A DNA stretch of 64,000 bases from Siphonodentalium dalli (taxonomy: Eukaryota; Mollusca; Scaphopoda; Gadilida; Siphonodentaliidae). The DNA lies in the NCBI GenBank assembly GCA_032622095.1, contig CP136066.1, forward strand, positions 107,407,319 through 107,471,318. Direction: 5' to 3'. The translations under genes and the position numbers were made by a program. Each line of letters starts with the position of its first letter. The stretch's first letter is position 1. The notes under the pieces were generated by a model that searched no databases, was not told the DNA's origin, and saw only the letters and a list, made by a program, of their open reading frames with translations. This document shows positions 34,547-47,139 of the stretch, one piece after another.

Positions 34547-35298
34547 ATGGGATGGGGGGGGGGGGGTGTCACCAATTATCTATGCTTGTGCTAGACAGAA
34601 TATTAATTTGGCCATTTATGAATTCTTTAGACTTTCAATATCAGAAACGTTGACCTAAATGCTAGTAATTAGTAGTAAATAGGTCCATTCATACAAATGG
34701 AAGAAACAAACTTTTTATCAAATGAACGTATATTCTTCTAATGCATTCCATTTAATAAGTTGCTTAGGACAAGCCTCAGATAGTTTGGAACCTAAGTAAT
34801 TCCTCTTAAATGTAATATTTATTTCAGAAATGCAAGAGAATATAGTTTACACAAAATAGGTGGAATGCCCCTATAAATCCACGGGCACAAACTATTTATG
34901 TTTTTATGTAATTTCCTCTGATGTGTTTTATATTGTATCTCATTACATGTACAGCCCTCTGAAAAATGGGTAATACAAATAACTACAAACAGCTTTATTG
35001 GGTAATTAGAATAACGAGCACTTAAATTATTGGGTACTTGTGATTTGGTGATACCAATAATGAATTTGTTAGATGGTTTGGAATGTGGGCAATGATTTCA
35101 TATTGTTAAACAGTGTTAATATCCAATTGCTTCAAGGAGCAAATGAAGAGTATATTTCCTGTTTATAAGAATCTATTTCCTGTTTATAAGCATCTCGTAA
35201 CACAATATCTTTTGACATTGAATATCAATTGAGGAATTATATTTACCGTAATGAAGGACTATTCAGCGGTCACACCTAGAGCATTATTTCTATCATGG

Positions 35299-35340
35299 GG
35301 AGCCAATAGCTCAGTTGGCTAGTGGGCTGAGCTCTGATCT
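35299..35340 (+). mobile_element. tRNA-like fragment (SINE head remnant)
   Basis: GAGCCAATAGCTCAGTTGGC contains the A-box TAGCTCAGTTGG; the rest does not form a cloverleaf and no B-box follows. A truncated SINE head or tRNA pseudogene. Confidence 0.45.
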
Positions 35341-35437
35341 ACACCTTGAATGCCTTTGAACATTTCCTACATATGAATGGATGGGAATCCTATGCTTTCT
35401 ACACTCATTAAAATGAATATAGGACCACTCTGGTATA

Positions 35438-35656
35438 TACAGTAATGCCCTAATTAATCGACTGCTTAACTACAGCAGAATTATGGGTAACTTTTCAGGA
35501 TTTAGTCGGAAATATGGCTAGTTGCCATTCATCGGAGAGCTCTCGGGGAGAGCTTTCCGATGAAAGGCAACAAGCCATATTTTCGTCTAAAAATCCTGAA
35601 AAGTTACCCATAATTCTGCTGTGGTTAAGAAGTCGATTACTTAGAGCATTACTGTA
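35438..35656. mobile_element. Palindromic TA MITE (family K), copy D
   Basis: TACAGTAATGCCCTAATTAA to TTACTTAGAGCATTACTGTA, 219 bp, full arms plus an extended tip (TCATCGGAGAGCTCTCGGGG and mirror). Confidence 0.88.
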
Positions 35657-35742
35657 ACTTCATTAATGAATGGGAAAAGCAATTCAGTGATGAAAGGGTT
35701 AAGATGCCTATCCCTTTCTTTACTAAATAGATTCTCACATCA

Positions 35743-36237
35743 AGGAAGGGTACAAGAGAAACAAGTTTCTTCAGGGAAGACACCAGTAATCAACTGAACC
35801 TTCGCCGTTGCAAACATCTCAGAATACCATAACATATGGAACCACATCACAAAGAAACTCAGACTTTCCCTACACCAAGAGCACTATCCACGATATTGCC
35901 CTCACCCAAAGGGCCTATACCAGACATTGAAAAAGAACCACTGAAGCAAATATTGTTACAAACCAGTATCGATATACTCAAAGTCAAAATAAATTCTATT
36001 GCGTAACAACTAGTTGAAACCTGTATAAATAACCTACAAAGGGAGTGGAACACCAAAGCCACACCCAAACGATCACGATGACCTGTCAAATCGTATCATT
36101 GACATTATCAATTGCGACCAGCAGTATGTAAGGGGACTTACAATCAGAAAAACATGTGAGATCCACTGGATCTGCACCATCCAAATACCGACCCCACTTG
36201 GCTTGAAAGGAAGGACTTTTAGTCATTTCCCTCCTTG
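35743..36237 (+). mobile_element. Retroelement 3' remnant with 13-bp target duplication, probably Penelope-like
   Basis: Flanked by GATTCTCACATCA at 35,730-35,742 and 36,238-36,250. On the plus strand the last ~60 codons read ...DLSNRIIDIINCD, TIRKTCEIHWICTIQIPTPL, GLKGRTF. This matches the C-terminal pattern RRExxWIxTLQTxxPxGLN found after GIY-YIG endonuclease domains of Penelope-like and related retroelements. The upstream frame is broken, and the RT is absent. The insertion split an older TTAA-type MITE (GATTCTC... at both sides belongs to it). Family assignment is from motif memory. Confidence 0.55.
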
Positions 36238-36444
36238 GATTCTCACATCAGTTTAATATATTGGAATAGTGTATATTCATGAAATTGACGCAGACAACAG
36301 ATAAAGTGCAGAAGGATTCCTATTCATTGTGAGAAATATTCAGATATTAAGTTCAACAAATAGGCCATTTGTTGAACTTATTATCTGAACATTTCTAAGG
36401 TATCTACTCATCAACGAGTATTTAGTAAAGAACCGGTTAACCTG

Positions 36445-38030
36445 GGTCTGCCCCTTTAACTAATTTGGATATAGGTGTACTCAGTGACACCGCTACATAC
36501 CTGGAATAAGCGAACACCTGATATATTATCAATTATTATCCCATGATTGTGTACATACACCACAAGGCAGAAAGATAAGTCGGCTAATAAACTAATCCGA
36601 CAAAAACAATGCAAGATTCACAAAAGCTAGCAACGTACACATCCACATAGGAAACGACTCAGTGTGTGGTCAATGTAAGCGCAATATATTATCCATAGCT
36701 TAAGGCTACAATAACATTAGATGTATTCTGGACATTTAACATCTAAGTTATTGAAGTAATTAAGTACATTGGGTATGTGCGACTATAGATGGTTTCGTGC
36801 ATTAAATCAATTAAAGATGAGCTGCTCTAGGCTGTAGTAAATCCCATTTCTGATCACTATCTTTACGTGCCATCATTGATTCTAATAGGTGTAGGGGCTC
36901 AATAGTCATTATGGTGATGCAACCTCATGGCCTGCATTTTGGTGGGAGGGTTTTAACATGAATTAGTAGTAACATATGTTTAGGTTGTTACAAGGAAATA
37001 GTTATCTTTTATTAACCCATAGAGAAGATGGCTTGTACATTTTATCGTAATATAAGCGAGTTAAAGTACCTTTGAGAGGGTCTGAAGAGGAGTTGATACA
37101 ATGTGATGGTGTTATGACAGGTGGTGCATGGTGTGGCCACGGATTCTGAGATATATGACTCATTTGGGAAGAGAAGTAGCTAGAAAATCTTCATGTCTTT
37201 ATAACTAAACCTCAAATTCCAATTTGCAACCGAAGCCTTAATTCAACTAAACCAAATTTCCAACTCTGTTTTTTGTTCTGATTTGTGCAACTGATAACTT
37301 GGCTTAAAAAACTCACAAAACTAGATTTCTTGAACAACAGGCCGATCAGATGTTTAACCCATCTCTTGGTGATAGTAAATTGCTATGATCAGGATCATAT
37401 TAATCTGTCTAGTAGAAGTGCTTTTATTTCTGGCCAAAAGGAGACAAAAGGCAGAAGACATAACACCTATGTAAACTTATAAGATATCATAACAACTGTA
37501 TGGTGCTAGGAATCTATATATATATAGTACACCAAATACACCAAACTTGAATTTAACAGCACAAATAATTTTGCTTGTATAGCAGTGGGTGAAGATGTTA
37601 AATATCCTATCTGGACCCTGTTTGATCTAATGCAAGTCCAAGCATCCAAGGACATAGAGCTCCATTTAGTTACATGTAAATATATTCTCCTGGTTAAGTG
37701 GTGGTTAACAAAACACCCTCAGAAACAAACATGCCATTGCTCTGTGGAACTTTGTTTATTAAAATATGTCAGATAAGATCAAATCTGACATAGCATGTGG
37801 TCATGTAATTAACTCAAGTTGTCTTAAAATGCTTATTGTTGTCAAAGCAATAAATATATCTAACAAGAATTTGAGAGGAAGATAGGAGTAGAGGGAATGG
37901 TAGGGAGGAGGGGAGGGTAGAGGGAGGGGAGTATAAGTCTCAGTAATTTCATTGAGAATTTGTTTTTATTATTATTAAGTTAAAAAAGATTTGTTTTTTT
38001 GGTTAAATTGAGAATTCAAACAAAAACTGT
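36445..38030. other. No gene recognised; one dispersed-repeat fragment
   Basis: The block GCCGATCAGATGTTTAACCC to GATAGTAAATTGCTATGATC (37,338-37,400) is shared with 24,312-24,385. A purine-rich GGGAGG tract lies at 37,893-37,932. Open frames at 37,285-37,776 have no domain. Confidence 0.45.
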
Positions 38031-38039
38031 TTAAAATTT

Positions 38040-38430
38040 TTTTTTTTATTAAAATTTTCGAAAAAGGGCTATAGCTTAGTAAAAAAAATCTGATCAAACC
38101 CATATTCGAACTCCATCTGTATTTAGGGCAGAACATATACAAATATGGTTCTGATCAGATAAAAAATGTATGAGTGAATTCAGAGTGATAAATTGTTTTT
38201 TTATTAATTAAAATTTTCAAAAAAAGGGCCATAACTTAGTAATAAAAACTTGTATCAAACCCATATTCAAACTTGATTTTGTATTTTGGGCTGAGAAACT
38301 TAAATACAAAATTTGGTATATGATTGGATCAAAAATGTATGAGTTATTGGATGATGTCTACGAGCAGACGGACAGACGAACGACAAATGGTCAATCTGTA
38401 TGTCGACATTATGTGTACCATACTATGTTA
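38040..38430. repeat. Tandem-bodied element (GGGCCATAACTT type), copy 2
   Basis: Two units with AAAAAGGGCTATAGCTTAGT and AAAAAGGGCCATAACTTAGT followed by ACCCATATTCGAACTCCATC-like blocks; ends GACGGACAGACGAACGACAA then CCATACTATG. Same family as 24,790-25,350. Confidence 0.7.
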
Positions 38431-39234
38431 TGGGTACAATAAAAATGAAAATAGCATATTGTAATACAAATAGAACAAAAGTTTGCACCTCAGGTGCTGG
38501 AATAGCCCAACAGTGCCAAATTAAAACATGGGCAGAACAGAATCCAAATTTAAACAAACAAGGTCGCTATTATTATAATCTACATGTATGTTTGCCCATT
38601 CCATACCTAATGTAAAAAGTTTGGGTATATAGGTCGTCTAATATTTTAAGTTATTTTCTTTGTTTTCAACCTTAGTTTTGTCTAGATGTTCCATTGATAT
38701 CAGATAAATGTATTATCTTACAATCCAATTTATAATACACATAGTACTTTTCAATACTTCATAGAAACTAATAAATTTTATATTTCTTTCCAGACATGAA
38801 TGAGATGTTTCAGGTATTCAAGCAAAAAACTGTAGGTATTCTTTTTATTATATGCGGATTATTTAGGCTCAAAGTTGCTAAGTTAAGTCTTAATTAATTA
38901 AATCATTAACTGTACATAATTAAAGAGTGCACGTGTCAGTGTTTACTAACAGGAAAGAGCCTAGGTGTAAAGTTGAATTTTACATGCTGCGACTCAAACA
39001 TAGAATTGTTGATTGATCATGCCCTGTCATAATTTCGTCGCTTTTGATTGGCTAGTGGACAATGTCGATCGACCTTGGCAACTTGTGTTAGTTTCAAACT
39101 TTCAAGCCCTACAGTGAAATAACGCTATCTAGAGTGAAATTATGACATGCTATTTGACTGTGGCTTCTAAGAGATAAATACAACGATTTACCTTTCAGTA
39201 ATTTACCGCTATTTTATAGGCAAGCATATATTAA

Positions 39235-39715
39235 ATATCCATATAAAATTTCATTCAGATCCAATAACCCATGACTGAGATACTGTATCTACATAGATGG
39301 AGAAAAAAAACCAAGAAGAAGGATAATCTTAGAATCGAAAACACAAACGCCATTGGCCCCTCTTTTTAAAGCAGTCAAGATGGCGAACGTCCATACAAAA
39401 CTTCATTCAGATCCTATAACCCATGGTTGAGATATATGACCGATCGGACAGAAAACCAATAGTTCCAGATGAACGAAGAAGGATAACTCTAGAATGGCAT
39501 ATATGAATATCTCATTGGGCCCTCTTTTGAAAGTACTCCTGATGCCGAATATGCACACCAAATTTCATTCAAATCTGAAAATCCATGTCTGACATATACC
39601 GTATGATATACGGTGCACCCGGACGAATGGATGGGTGGACGGACAGCTACTGTAGGCAGACGGCTAGACAGACAGACAGACAAAGTCAATCTAGTATACC
39701 CACATTTTATCATGA
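39235..39715. repeat. Tandem-bodied element (~178-bp type), copy 3
   Basis: GAAGAAGGATAATCTTAGAA and GAAGAAGGATAACTCTAGAA units with AAAACTTCATTCAGATCC and CCAAATTTCATTCAAATC boxes; ends GGACGGACAGC and GACA repeats. Related to 5,570-6,060. Confidence 0.7.
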
Positions 39716-40591
39716 AATGAATCAGATATGTCTACAGTATGTGACATAACCCCATCCCATCAAAATTAAGGTCAGAAACTCAGAACCAATTTGTATATAT
39801 AACTAAGTGAACAAATATGTGAAGGAAGACCTGAGCGACTGTCTGTAGCATTACATAAATCAATCGATCACTGCTCCACAAATAAGTGAATGAGTTTTCC
39901 TCATGCTCTAATGCAAAAATCCACTCAATCATGCAAACACGTGGGTGCCACCGTCTCCAGGCAAATAGTGAATGACTGCATGCCGTTTCTAATCAGAACC
40001 CAATACCACAGACTCACAGAGATGATTTAATGTTGGTGCCAACATTTATATGACTGCCAGCTAGAATCTCTAGAAAACAGTTGTTTTACACCCATTAGAA
40101 CACCTCATTTCGAGACAGACAGATATTTTTACTGTGGTTTTAAAATAACCAGTGGAGCAAAGATTGTTACAATCATTATGCGGTACTTCTGCACAGTATA
40201 ATTTAAATTCTGTGTTAACAACTAATCATCATGCAGCTGTAAATTTGCTATTTTGGAAAGTTGAGAGTAAATATAGATGTTGATTTGTGCCAGAGGAACA
40301 TAGGGTGGGGATTGGCCTGTGTGTTGGGGTGTGGTGGTAACATTGATGAGGAACTTCCAAAGGGTACTTACATTTGTACAGGAGCCACTAAATGCCTTAC
40401 ACCCCCACCACCCATGGCTCTCTCACCCTGCAGAGGAATTAATTAGCCCCTGCAGTCACATCCAAAGGACCACTTTATATTTAAATACCCAGTGTCCATG
40501 AATGTACACCATACTCGTAACATCCAATTTAATGGGAGACTAGTACTTTTTCACTTTTTTGTCAAAAATAAAATCTGGGGATGGAACCTCC

Positions 40592-41097
40592 TAGATCATG
40601 CCATGAATCTCTGCTATGGCTATCACCCGTAGATATCATATTCCACCAGTACAAAACCTGGGAACCTTTTAAAGTTTCGACAGGGAGCCTTATAAAATCG
40701 AAAAAAAAACAAAGGGAATATATTACTTTGTTATTTTTTCGATTTTATAAGGCTCCCTGTCAAGATTTTAAAAGTCCCAACTCGAAATTTCATGATTTAT
40801 GTGACTTTGTGAGCAATTTTGCTTTGTGTTTCTTAGAATTATGGATTTTTTTGGGTAATTAATTGAATGTTTGTTGCAATATCGGCTCTCAAAAGTCACA
40901 GAAAAGTATGCAATTTCGAGTTGGGACCTTCAAATATAGTGAAGTACACTATTAAGCAACAGACAATCATTAACAAATATATTCCCCGTGTTATTTTTTT
41001 TACTTTTGGTTCCATGTCAAAAAGTTCCAAGGTTTTGTACAGGTGGAATATAATCTCTACGAGCGTTGGCCATAGTAGAAATTCATGGCATGATCTA
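40592..41097. mobile_element. Mutator-like MITE with 9-bp target duplication
   Basis: Terminal repeats TAGATCATGCCATGAATCTC and its mirror near 41,080-41,097, continuing inward as long (about 100-bp) diverged arms (CATATTCCACCAGTACAAAA). Flanks GGAACCTCC at 40,583-40,591 and 41,098-41,106 match exactly. A 9-bp duplication and long termini fit Mutator-like elements. An internal small palindrome ATTTTATAAGGCTCCCTGTC lies at 40,680-40,765. No transposase. Confidence 0.82.
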
Positions 41098-41797
41098 GGA
41101 ACCTCCTACAATTACAAGTGGAAGTAAAATAACTGCCAAGAGGTAAACTGTATGAATATATTAATATCTGAACAACTTGACAAAACTAGCAAAACAAATG
41201 TAAGTAACATATTGTTCAAATGCCAACACAGTCGCCTAATAACAACACACAGAGAGCAGATGCTCACGATCGGCTTGAAGTGATGTACGGTAGGCGTTTC
41301 GTTCATCAGCCAATAACTGAAGTGTCGCCTTCAGTTATTGCTTTATGAACATTGGAAACATGTTAATTGTATGGCGAAATGTACTGATTCTTATGGGAGC
41401 TAATTGTGTAATGTAGAGGGTGTGTGATTATTAGGAGAATGTACCATTCTAGTAACCTAATATAAGCTTGGTCCTGGACAGTGCTTTAAAATGCTGTATG
41501 ATTACCAAAAGTTCCCCTTTTGTTTTTTGGCATGTACATGTACACCAATACAATAGCTCTAACTGAAAATATTGCCCTTTTCTGGAAGTTTTGCCCACCT
41601 TATTTGCATCAAATAAGAGGGACAGAAGGAGCTGCTGTCCCTCTTGCCCGGGGCCACAGGGGTCAGAAGAGCTCACTTTAATGGTATTGAGTTTGTTTTT
41701 TTCAAGCATACTGGATGACAACACACATGAACTAGAACTCTACAAATGAATTCTTCAAATACAGATTCATGCCCAATTTATTGTTCATTCGTGCAAA

Positions 41798-42243
41798 CAA
41801 GCCTGCAAATAGTGTGTCTGTCATTTGCAGAATGAAGTTCCCAGAGGGTGAATTTAGTGATGCTATCCCACAAATCGGGCTAGCATCACCAAATCCACCC
41901 TCTGGGAACCTCATTCTGCTTAGGCCTCAACTACTATGGGAGATCTTGGATCAGATTGAAGATTCGTTCCCCAGTTGAAGTTAGTGATGTTAACCCATTA
42001 GTCACCTCGATCATGCATTTTATCTTCTGCAAATTAGGAGATATAGAAACTTATCAGAAGGGGGAAAGTAACTAAAAACAATGTTAATTTCAGACTATAT
42101 ACTTCCCAGAAGGTGAAACCTAAGCAGAATGAGGTCACCAGAGGGTGAATTTGGTGATGCTAGCCTGCTGTGCAGGATAGCATCACTAAATTCACCCTCT
42201 GTAGACCTCATTCTGCAAATGACAGACACTATTTTCAGGCTTG
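41798..42243. mobile_element. hAT-type MITE (H1 copy c)
   Basis: CAAGCCTGCAAATAGTGTGT at the left, ACTATTTTCAGGCTTG at the right, duplications CGTGCAAA/CATGCAAA (7 of 8). Two palindromic AGAGGGTGAATTTAGTGATG modules around a central spacer. Confidence 0.85.
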
Positions 42244-42680
42244 CATGCAAATAAACATTTAATCAAATTAAAGCTTGTCTCATCAGGCTGGAAACGAAGA
42301 AACATGCAATGGCTTGACGGCCAAATCCTCTGAGGACTCCGGAGAATTCCAGACATCATTATTTGTGCAGACGTCCGGATTTCGTGTAGTGAAATGATGC
42401 ACAGCCAGCTTGGACCAAATCAATAAAACTTAAAGTCTGTATTCAGCTGTGGAGTAGTTTTATATTTGTCACTCTGGTACTATAAATTAGATGGGGTACC
42501 CGTAGATTGAATGCTCAAATTATATCTAGTAAATCTCTCCTAAATCTCACTGTTGTCACATCCCTGTCTGGTTCTGGCAACCAAAATGGGTCCATATTAA
42601 CCCTTTCTTTACCAAATGGATTCTCCCATTCAGTGATAAAAGTATACATTGGAATGGTCTATAATTGATCTGGAGGGATG

Positions 42681-42794
42681 TTCAGGAAATATTTAGGATT
42701 TAATTGGAAATATGCCATATTTCCGACTAAATCCTGAAAAATTACCCATAATTCTGCTGTGGTTAAGGAGTCGATTATTTAGAGCATTACTGTA
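42681..42794. mobile_element. Family K TA MITE, right half (copy E)
   Basis: An inner left-arm remnant (TTTAGGATTTAATTGGAAAT) then a full right arm ending TTTAGAGCATTACTGTA. The outer left arm is missing. Confidence 0.75.
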
Positions 42795-43347
42795 TTCTAT
42801 ACCAATGCTAATAATATCTATAAACATGCACTCTGTTATCTGTTCATATATTTGTATTGTTATTATATTATTATATAATATGTTTATATTTATGGTACAT
42901 GGAAGGAAGCATATTGGATATTGAGGGGGGTCAGATATCTGGCTTGAACATAATATGGTGCCTCCAAACATTTTATCTACATGTACACTTTGAAATGGTA
43001 ATTTTGAATATTAAAAGAAATATAAAACATCAAATCTTGATGGTATTAATATTATGCCTCGGCTGAGTAGAACTATCAAAATGTTCCAGTCAATGAAAAA
43101 GGAAAATTGGAAGCAACACAAATTAAATATATGCTATTTGCTATTCATAATGTTTTTGTCTGTGAAAATACTCTGCCAGTTGGTGAAACCAATTAGTATT
43201 CTACTAGTGTGGGAAGTGATGCCAACATCTGTGAGAAAATATATGTCATTAAATCAGTGGAGAGTTAGAATGGCTGTTAGACCAGGTTAGACTGAGAAAT
43301 CACTCAAATCTAGAAGGCTGTTAGACTGAGCAATCTGTCAAAATTCA

Positions 43348-43582
43348 TTAACTCTTTCATGACTGGTGTTGCCTGAATTTTTGCTAAAAAACCTGTGCCA
43401 ATGCATTCTCTTATATATGTGAGTCGCCCATAGGGCCTAACAATATTTATCTAGATCTTGTAAGCCAGTGCATTCTCTTATACATGTTAGGCTCCCTATG
43501 GGAGACTCGCATATATAAGAGAATGCACTGGCACAGGGTCTTTAATGCTGCACCAGCACAGCTCCCGTCATGAAAGGGTTAA
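43348..43582. mobile_element. PB1 MITE copy e
   Basis: TTAACTCTTTCATGACTGG to CCCGTCATGAAAGGGTTAA with TTAA on both sides. One inner arm (CGCATATATAAGAGAATACA) is deleted compared with copy d. Confidence 0.85.
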
Positions 43583-43699
43583 CAAGTTCAGCTAATTTTC
43601 ACTGATCTTTTACTGAGGAGGCCCAATGTATGATGGTATGGTGGCATACTAGTACTGGTATCTTATATACCCCGGTAAACTATGGTAAGGTTATAACTG

Positions 43700-44086
43700 A
43701 GACAATGCTCAAAATATGTGGCCGGGCATTTGCAAAAATGAGATCCCCAGGGGGTGAATTTAGTGACGTTACCCCTCATAGTGGGCTAGCATCATTAAAT
43801 TCACCCTCTGGGGACCTCATTCTGCTTAGGCCTCAACTTTTCTGGAAAGTAGCTTATTATCAAATTAACAAGTTTTTTGAGTTTCTTTAGAAACTTCTTT
43901 TGAAAGTTTTCCCTTTTCTTTTTTTAGTTTAGTTTTTCTATATCCCCAATGTGTCAGGTGACACAATGGATAATCAAGGTGCACAATGGGTGCAAATCAC
44001 CATCTTAAATCTGAGTCAAGGTCTCCAATGGCTGTTGAAGCCATGCAGAATGAGATTCCCAGAGGATAAATTTGGTGATGCTAGCG
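43700..44086. mobile_element. hAT-type MITE (H2 copy c), 3'-truncated
   Basis: TGCTCAAAATATGTGGCCGG then the GATCCCCAGGGGGTGAATTT palindrome and the shared core TATCAAATTAACAAGTTTTT, stopping at GGTGATGCTAGCG without the right terminus. Recognised by similarity to 47,140 and 48,651. Confidence 0.75.
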
Positions 44087-44374
44087 ACAAATATCCACTC
44101 ATTATTTTGATACCCGAATAATGATATGTACAGCCAGGAGCTCCAGACGTAGGGGGCAGAGGGTGCAGAAAATGCCCTCCATGGATCCCCAGAAAAGGCA
44201 GAAGAATCCCAAAATATGAGGGGAAATGGAATTTTAAGTTGTTTATTCCTTTCTTTGATAAATGGATTCTCCCATTCAGTTATAAAAGTATACATTGGAA
44301 TGATCTATTATTAATATATTAATGGAAAGAGAAGAGTAAACATAACACAATGTAGACTCTGTACATAACCAATG

Positions 44375-44692
44375 TACATGTAATGCCCTAAATAATAAAC
44401 TCCTTAACCACATCAGAATTATGGGTAACATTTCAGGATTTAGTTGGAAATATGGATTGTTGCCATTCATCGGAAAGCTCTCAGTGTATTTCCGACTAAA
44501 TCCTGAAAAGTTACCCATAATTCTGATGTGGTTAATGATTTAGTCGGAAATATAACTTGTTGCCATTCAATGGAAAGCTCTCACTGAGGCCTTTCCGATG
44601 AATGGCAACATGCCATATTGCAGACTAAATCCTGAAAAGTTACCCATAATTCTGCTGTTGTTAAGAAGTCGATTATTTAGGGCATTACTGTA
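44375..44692. mobile_element. Family K TA MITE with two hairpins in series (copy F)
   Basis: Outer ends TACATGTAATGCCCTA and AGGGCATTACTGTA. Inside are two successive palindromes: one closing at GGTTAATGATTTAGTCGG (about 44,520-44,545) and a second from there to the right end. Looks like two copies fused, or a gene-conversion product. Confidence 0.75.
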
Positions 44693-45643
44693 CATGTATA
44701 GAGTTAAATGGTGATAACTTTTAAAAACATATCATTGATAGCCCCAAGTTTAGATGTGGGTATTGGTTAGAGGATGCAGACCACTTTTTCTTCACATGTC
44801 CGCTTTATAGAAATGAAAGGACTATCCTATATTTTTAAGGATTGGATGCATATAATCCATGTCTAAAATCTATTGTGAGATTCATCTAGCTTATCTATCA
44901 ATTCTGTCGTAAAAATTATATTCTATCCATGGGTCATTTCAGTACATAACAGTTTGATTGCAGCAACTCAGACGATAATGTCTAATATAAAAATCATAAA
45001 TATATGTAAACACATGTACTCATAACCAGGGACCAATCGGTTTATCTCTTTGCTGTTCTCGAACCACCTTCATTTTCATTTCCTAATTCTCATTTAATTC
45101 TTATTTCCTGGCAAATTCCTACCACCTTGAACAACAAATTTAGTTTGATTAATTTATTTTCTACCCAATTTTATTTATTTCAGTACATGTATTTCTCAAG
45201 GACTTCTTATTTTGGGGAGAGGAGCATTTAGTAAGTTGTAATAACTTGTGCTCTAATCCCGATTGGTCATCGTATATTACTACGATATAATTTATTTTGT
45301 ACAACTGTATTTTGGGATGACAATTTTCACCATGTTTTTTTTTACTTTTAACAGTTATGCTCGCCTCGCCTTAAAGACAAGCTAGAATGGAATATGTAGA
45401 CAATGTCTTTGAACCCTCTTATGAAAGCACTCATATGTTTATCAGCAAACCTAACTACTGGTACTCTTGAGTGCCAAATAGTAGTGATGGCCAAATAATA
45501 GTGACATTGCACATAGTTGGTTGAAATTAATAAATGTGATGGTTCAAACTAATATTTATGGCACACAACTATGGAAGTCCTCGGAAGCAAAATTTAATTT
45601 TAATCAGCACAAATACAGCCACTGTAAAATAATTTTAGTCATA

Positions 45644-45860
45644 TACAGTAATGCCCTAAATAATCGACTCCTTAACCACAACTGAATTATGGCTAACTTT
45701 TCAGGATTTAGTCGGAAATATGGCTTGTTGCCATTCATCGGAAATCTCTCACTGAGAGCTTTCCGATGAATGGCAACAAGCCATATTTCCGACTAAATCC
45801 GGAAAAGTTACCCATAATTCAGCTGTGGTTAAGGAGTCGATTATTTAGGGCATTACTGTA
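45644..45860. mobile_element. Palindromic TA MITE (family K), copy G
   Basis: TACAGTAATGCCCTAAATAA to TTATTTAGGGCATTACTGTA, 217 bp; arms are almost perfectly complementary over their full length (tip ATCTCTCACTGAGAGCT). The best-preserved copy in the window. Confidence 0.92.
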
Positions 45861-46415
45861 TCAACGGGGGGCATGATTAGACACAATGCTGCTGTGTCTC
45901 TTATATGGTACTAGTAAATTAGTCATTCTGGCCGACTGGGTCACTAAACAAAGATTGATAATTCTTGAAAGGAAAATGCGAGCAATATCATACATATGAA
46001 AAGAATTTTGAATGCACTCTTGGTACCAAATTCCAATGAGATCCAAAAACATATCACTGAGATACATGATTTATGTCCATATGGACGAACAACGTCAATC
46101 CAATATACCTCCCATTTTTCTTTGAAAAGTTGGGGGGGGCGGGGGTATAAAATTAACACACATAAGTCAACCTATGAGGAAGAGATAATCCGGGCCGTGG
46201 ATTTGTGACCTAACTAATTTAGGGCTCATTTGGTCCACACTGTCAATAAAAGAGTACATATCTTTTGTAAAACCAGCTTTCAAGACTACAGATACCTTTT
46301 TGTAAATAAAACAGACTGAACTGAAGATTGTGTATATTTTTTGTCTATAAAGACATAATAAAGTATATATTTTTTTTTGTCTAGATAACTGTACCAGAAA
46401 TAAAATATACTAGTA

Positions 46416-46661
46416 TTAATCCTTTGATGGCTACTAAAATACTTATTGCTGAGTAATTCACTGGTGAATGATCAGATAATAAATTTTATAAACCACCTGT
46501 TTGGGCCATTTGTTGTACTCATCATCTAGACGTTCCCTTCAAATAGTTATAGGAATCATATGTGTTCTGCACTTGTTTAGTAATACATCCATCCAAATAA
46601 ATAGACCAATATAAACTTTTATATCTGAATGAGAGAATCCATTTAGTAACGAAAGGCTTAA
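46416..46661. mobile_element. TTAA MITE, 246 bp
   Basis: TTAATCCTTTGATGGCTACT and AGTAACGAAAGGCTTAA. Interior TTTGGGCCATTTGTTGTAC and ATCTGAATGAGAGAATCC, also seen as fragments near 20,990-21,035, 36,333-36,441, 42,598 and 44,250-44,310. Confidence 0.7.
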
Positions 46662-47139
46662 CAACAGATTTGAGGCAAACTATCGTTCAGTTCACCAGGA
46701 AGTTACCTAAAATGAAAATGCCGCAAACGAAAAACAGGTCATGCAGACGAAAAAAAGGTTTCCTAGAAGTTTCGCGAATGTCTTGCTATCAACCATTACT
46801 CAATCAAATGAACCAAAACACGATATCAAAGAATAACGATGGCTCATTATGAACCAGTGGAAGATTGGAGTGATAAAAACATGTAATATATTGAAACAAA
46901 ATACTGTGCTTGTATCTGAATGAAAATTCGCTGAAGAAAGTTGGGAGCTTGATCATGCTGAATATGGAAAATTTCTGGTGATTGTTACACTTTGCATAAA
47001 TTTTTAGATAACCTACATGTATAGCTTATCAGAACATATTCGAAGGGAACAAAAAATAGGTTATGCAAAATCATGAAATGTGCAGGCCTGGATAGTATGG
47101 CACCAACTTGTCACCAGTAGTGCTGATGGGGATCATTGT

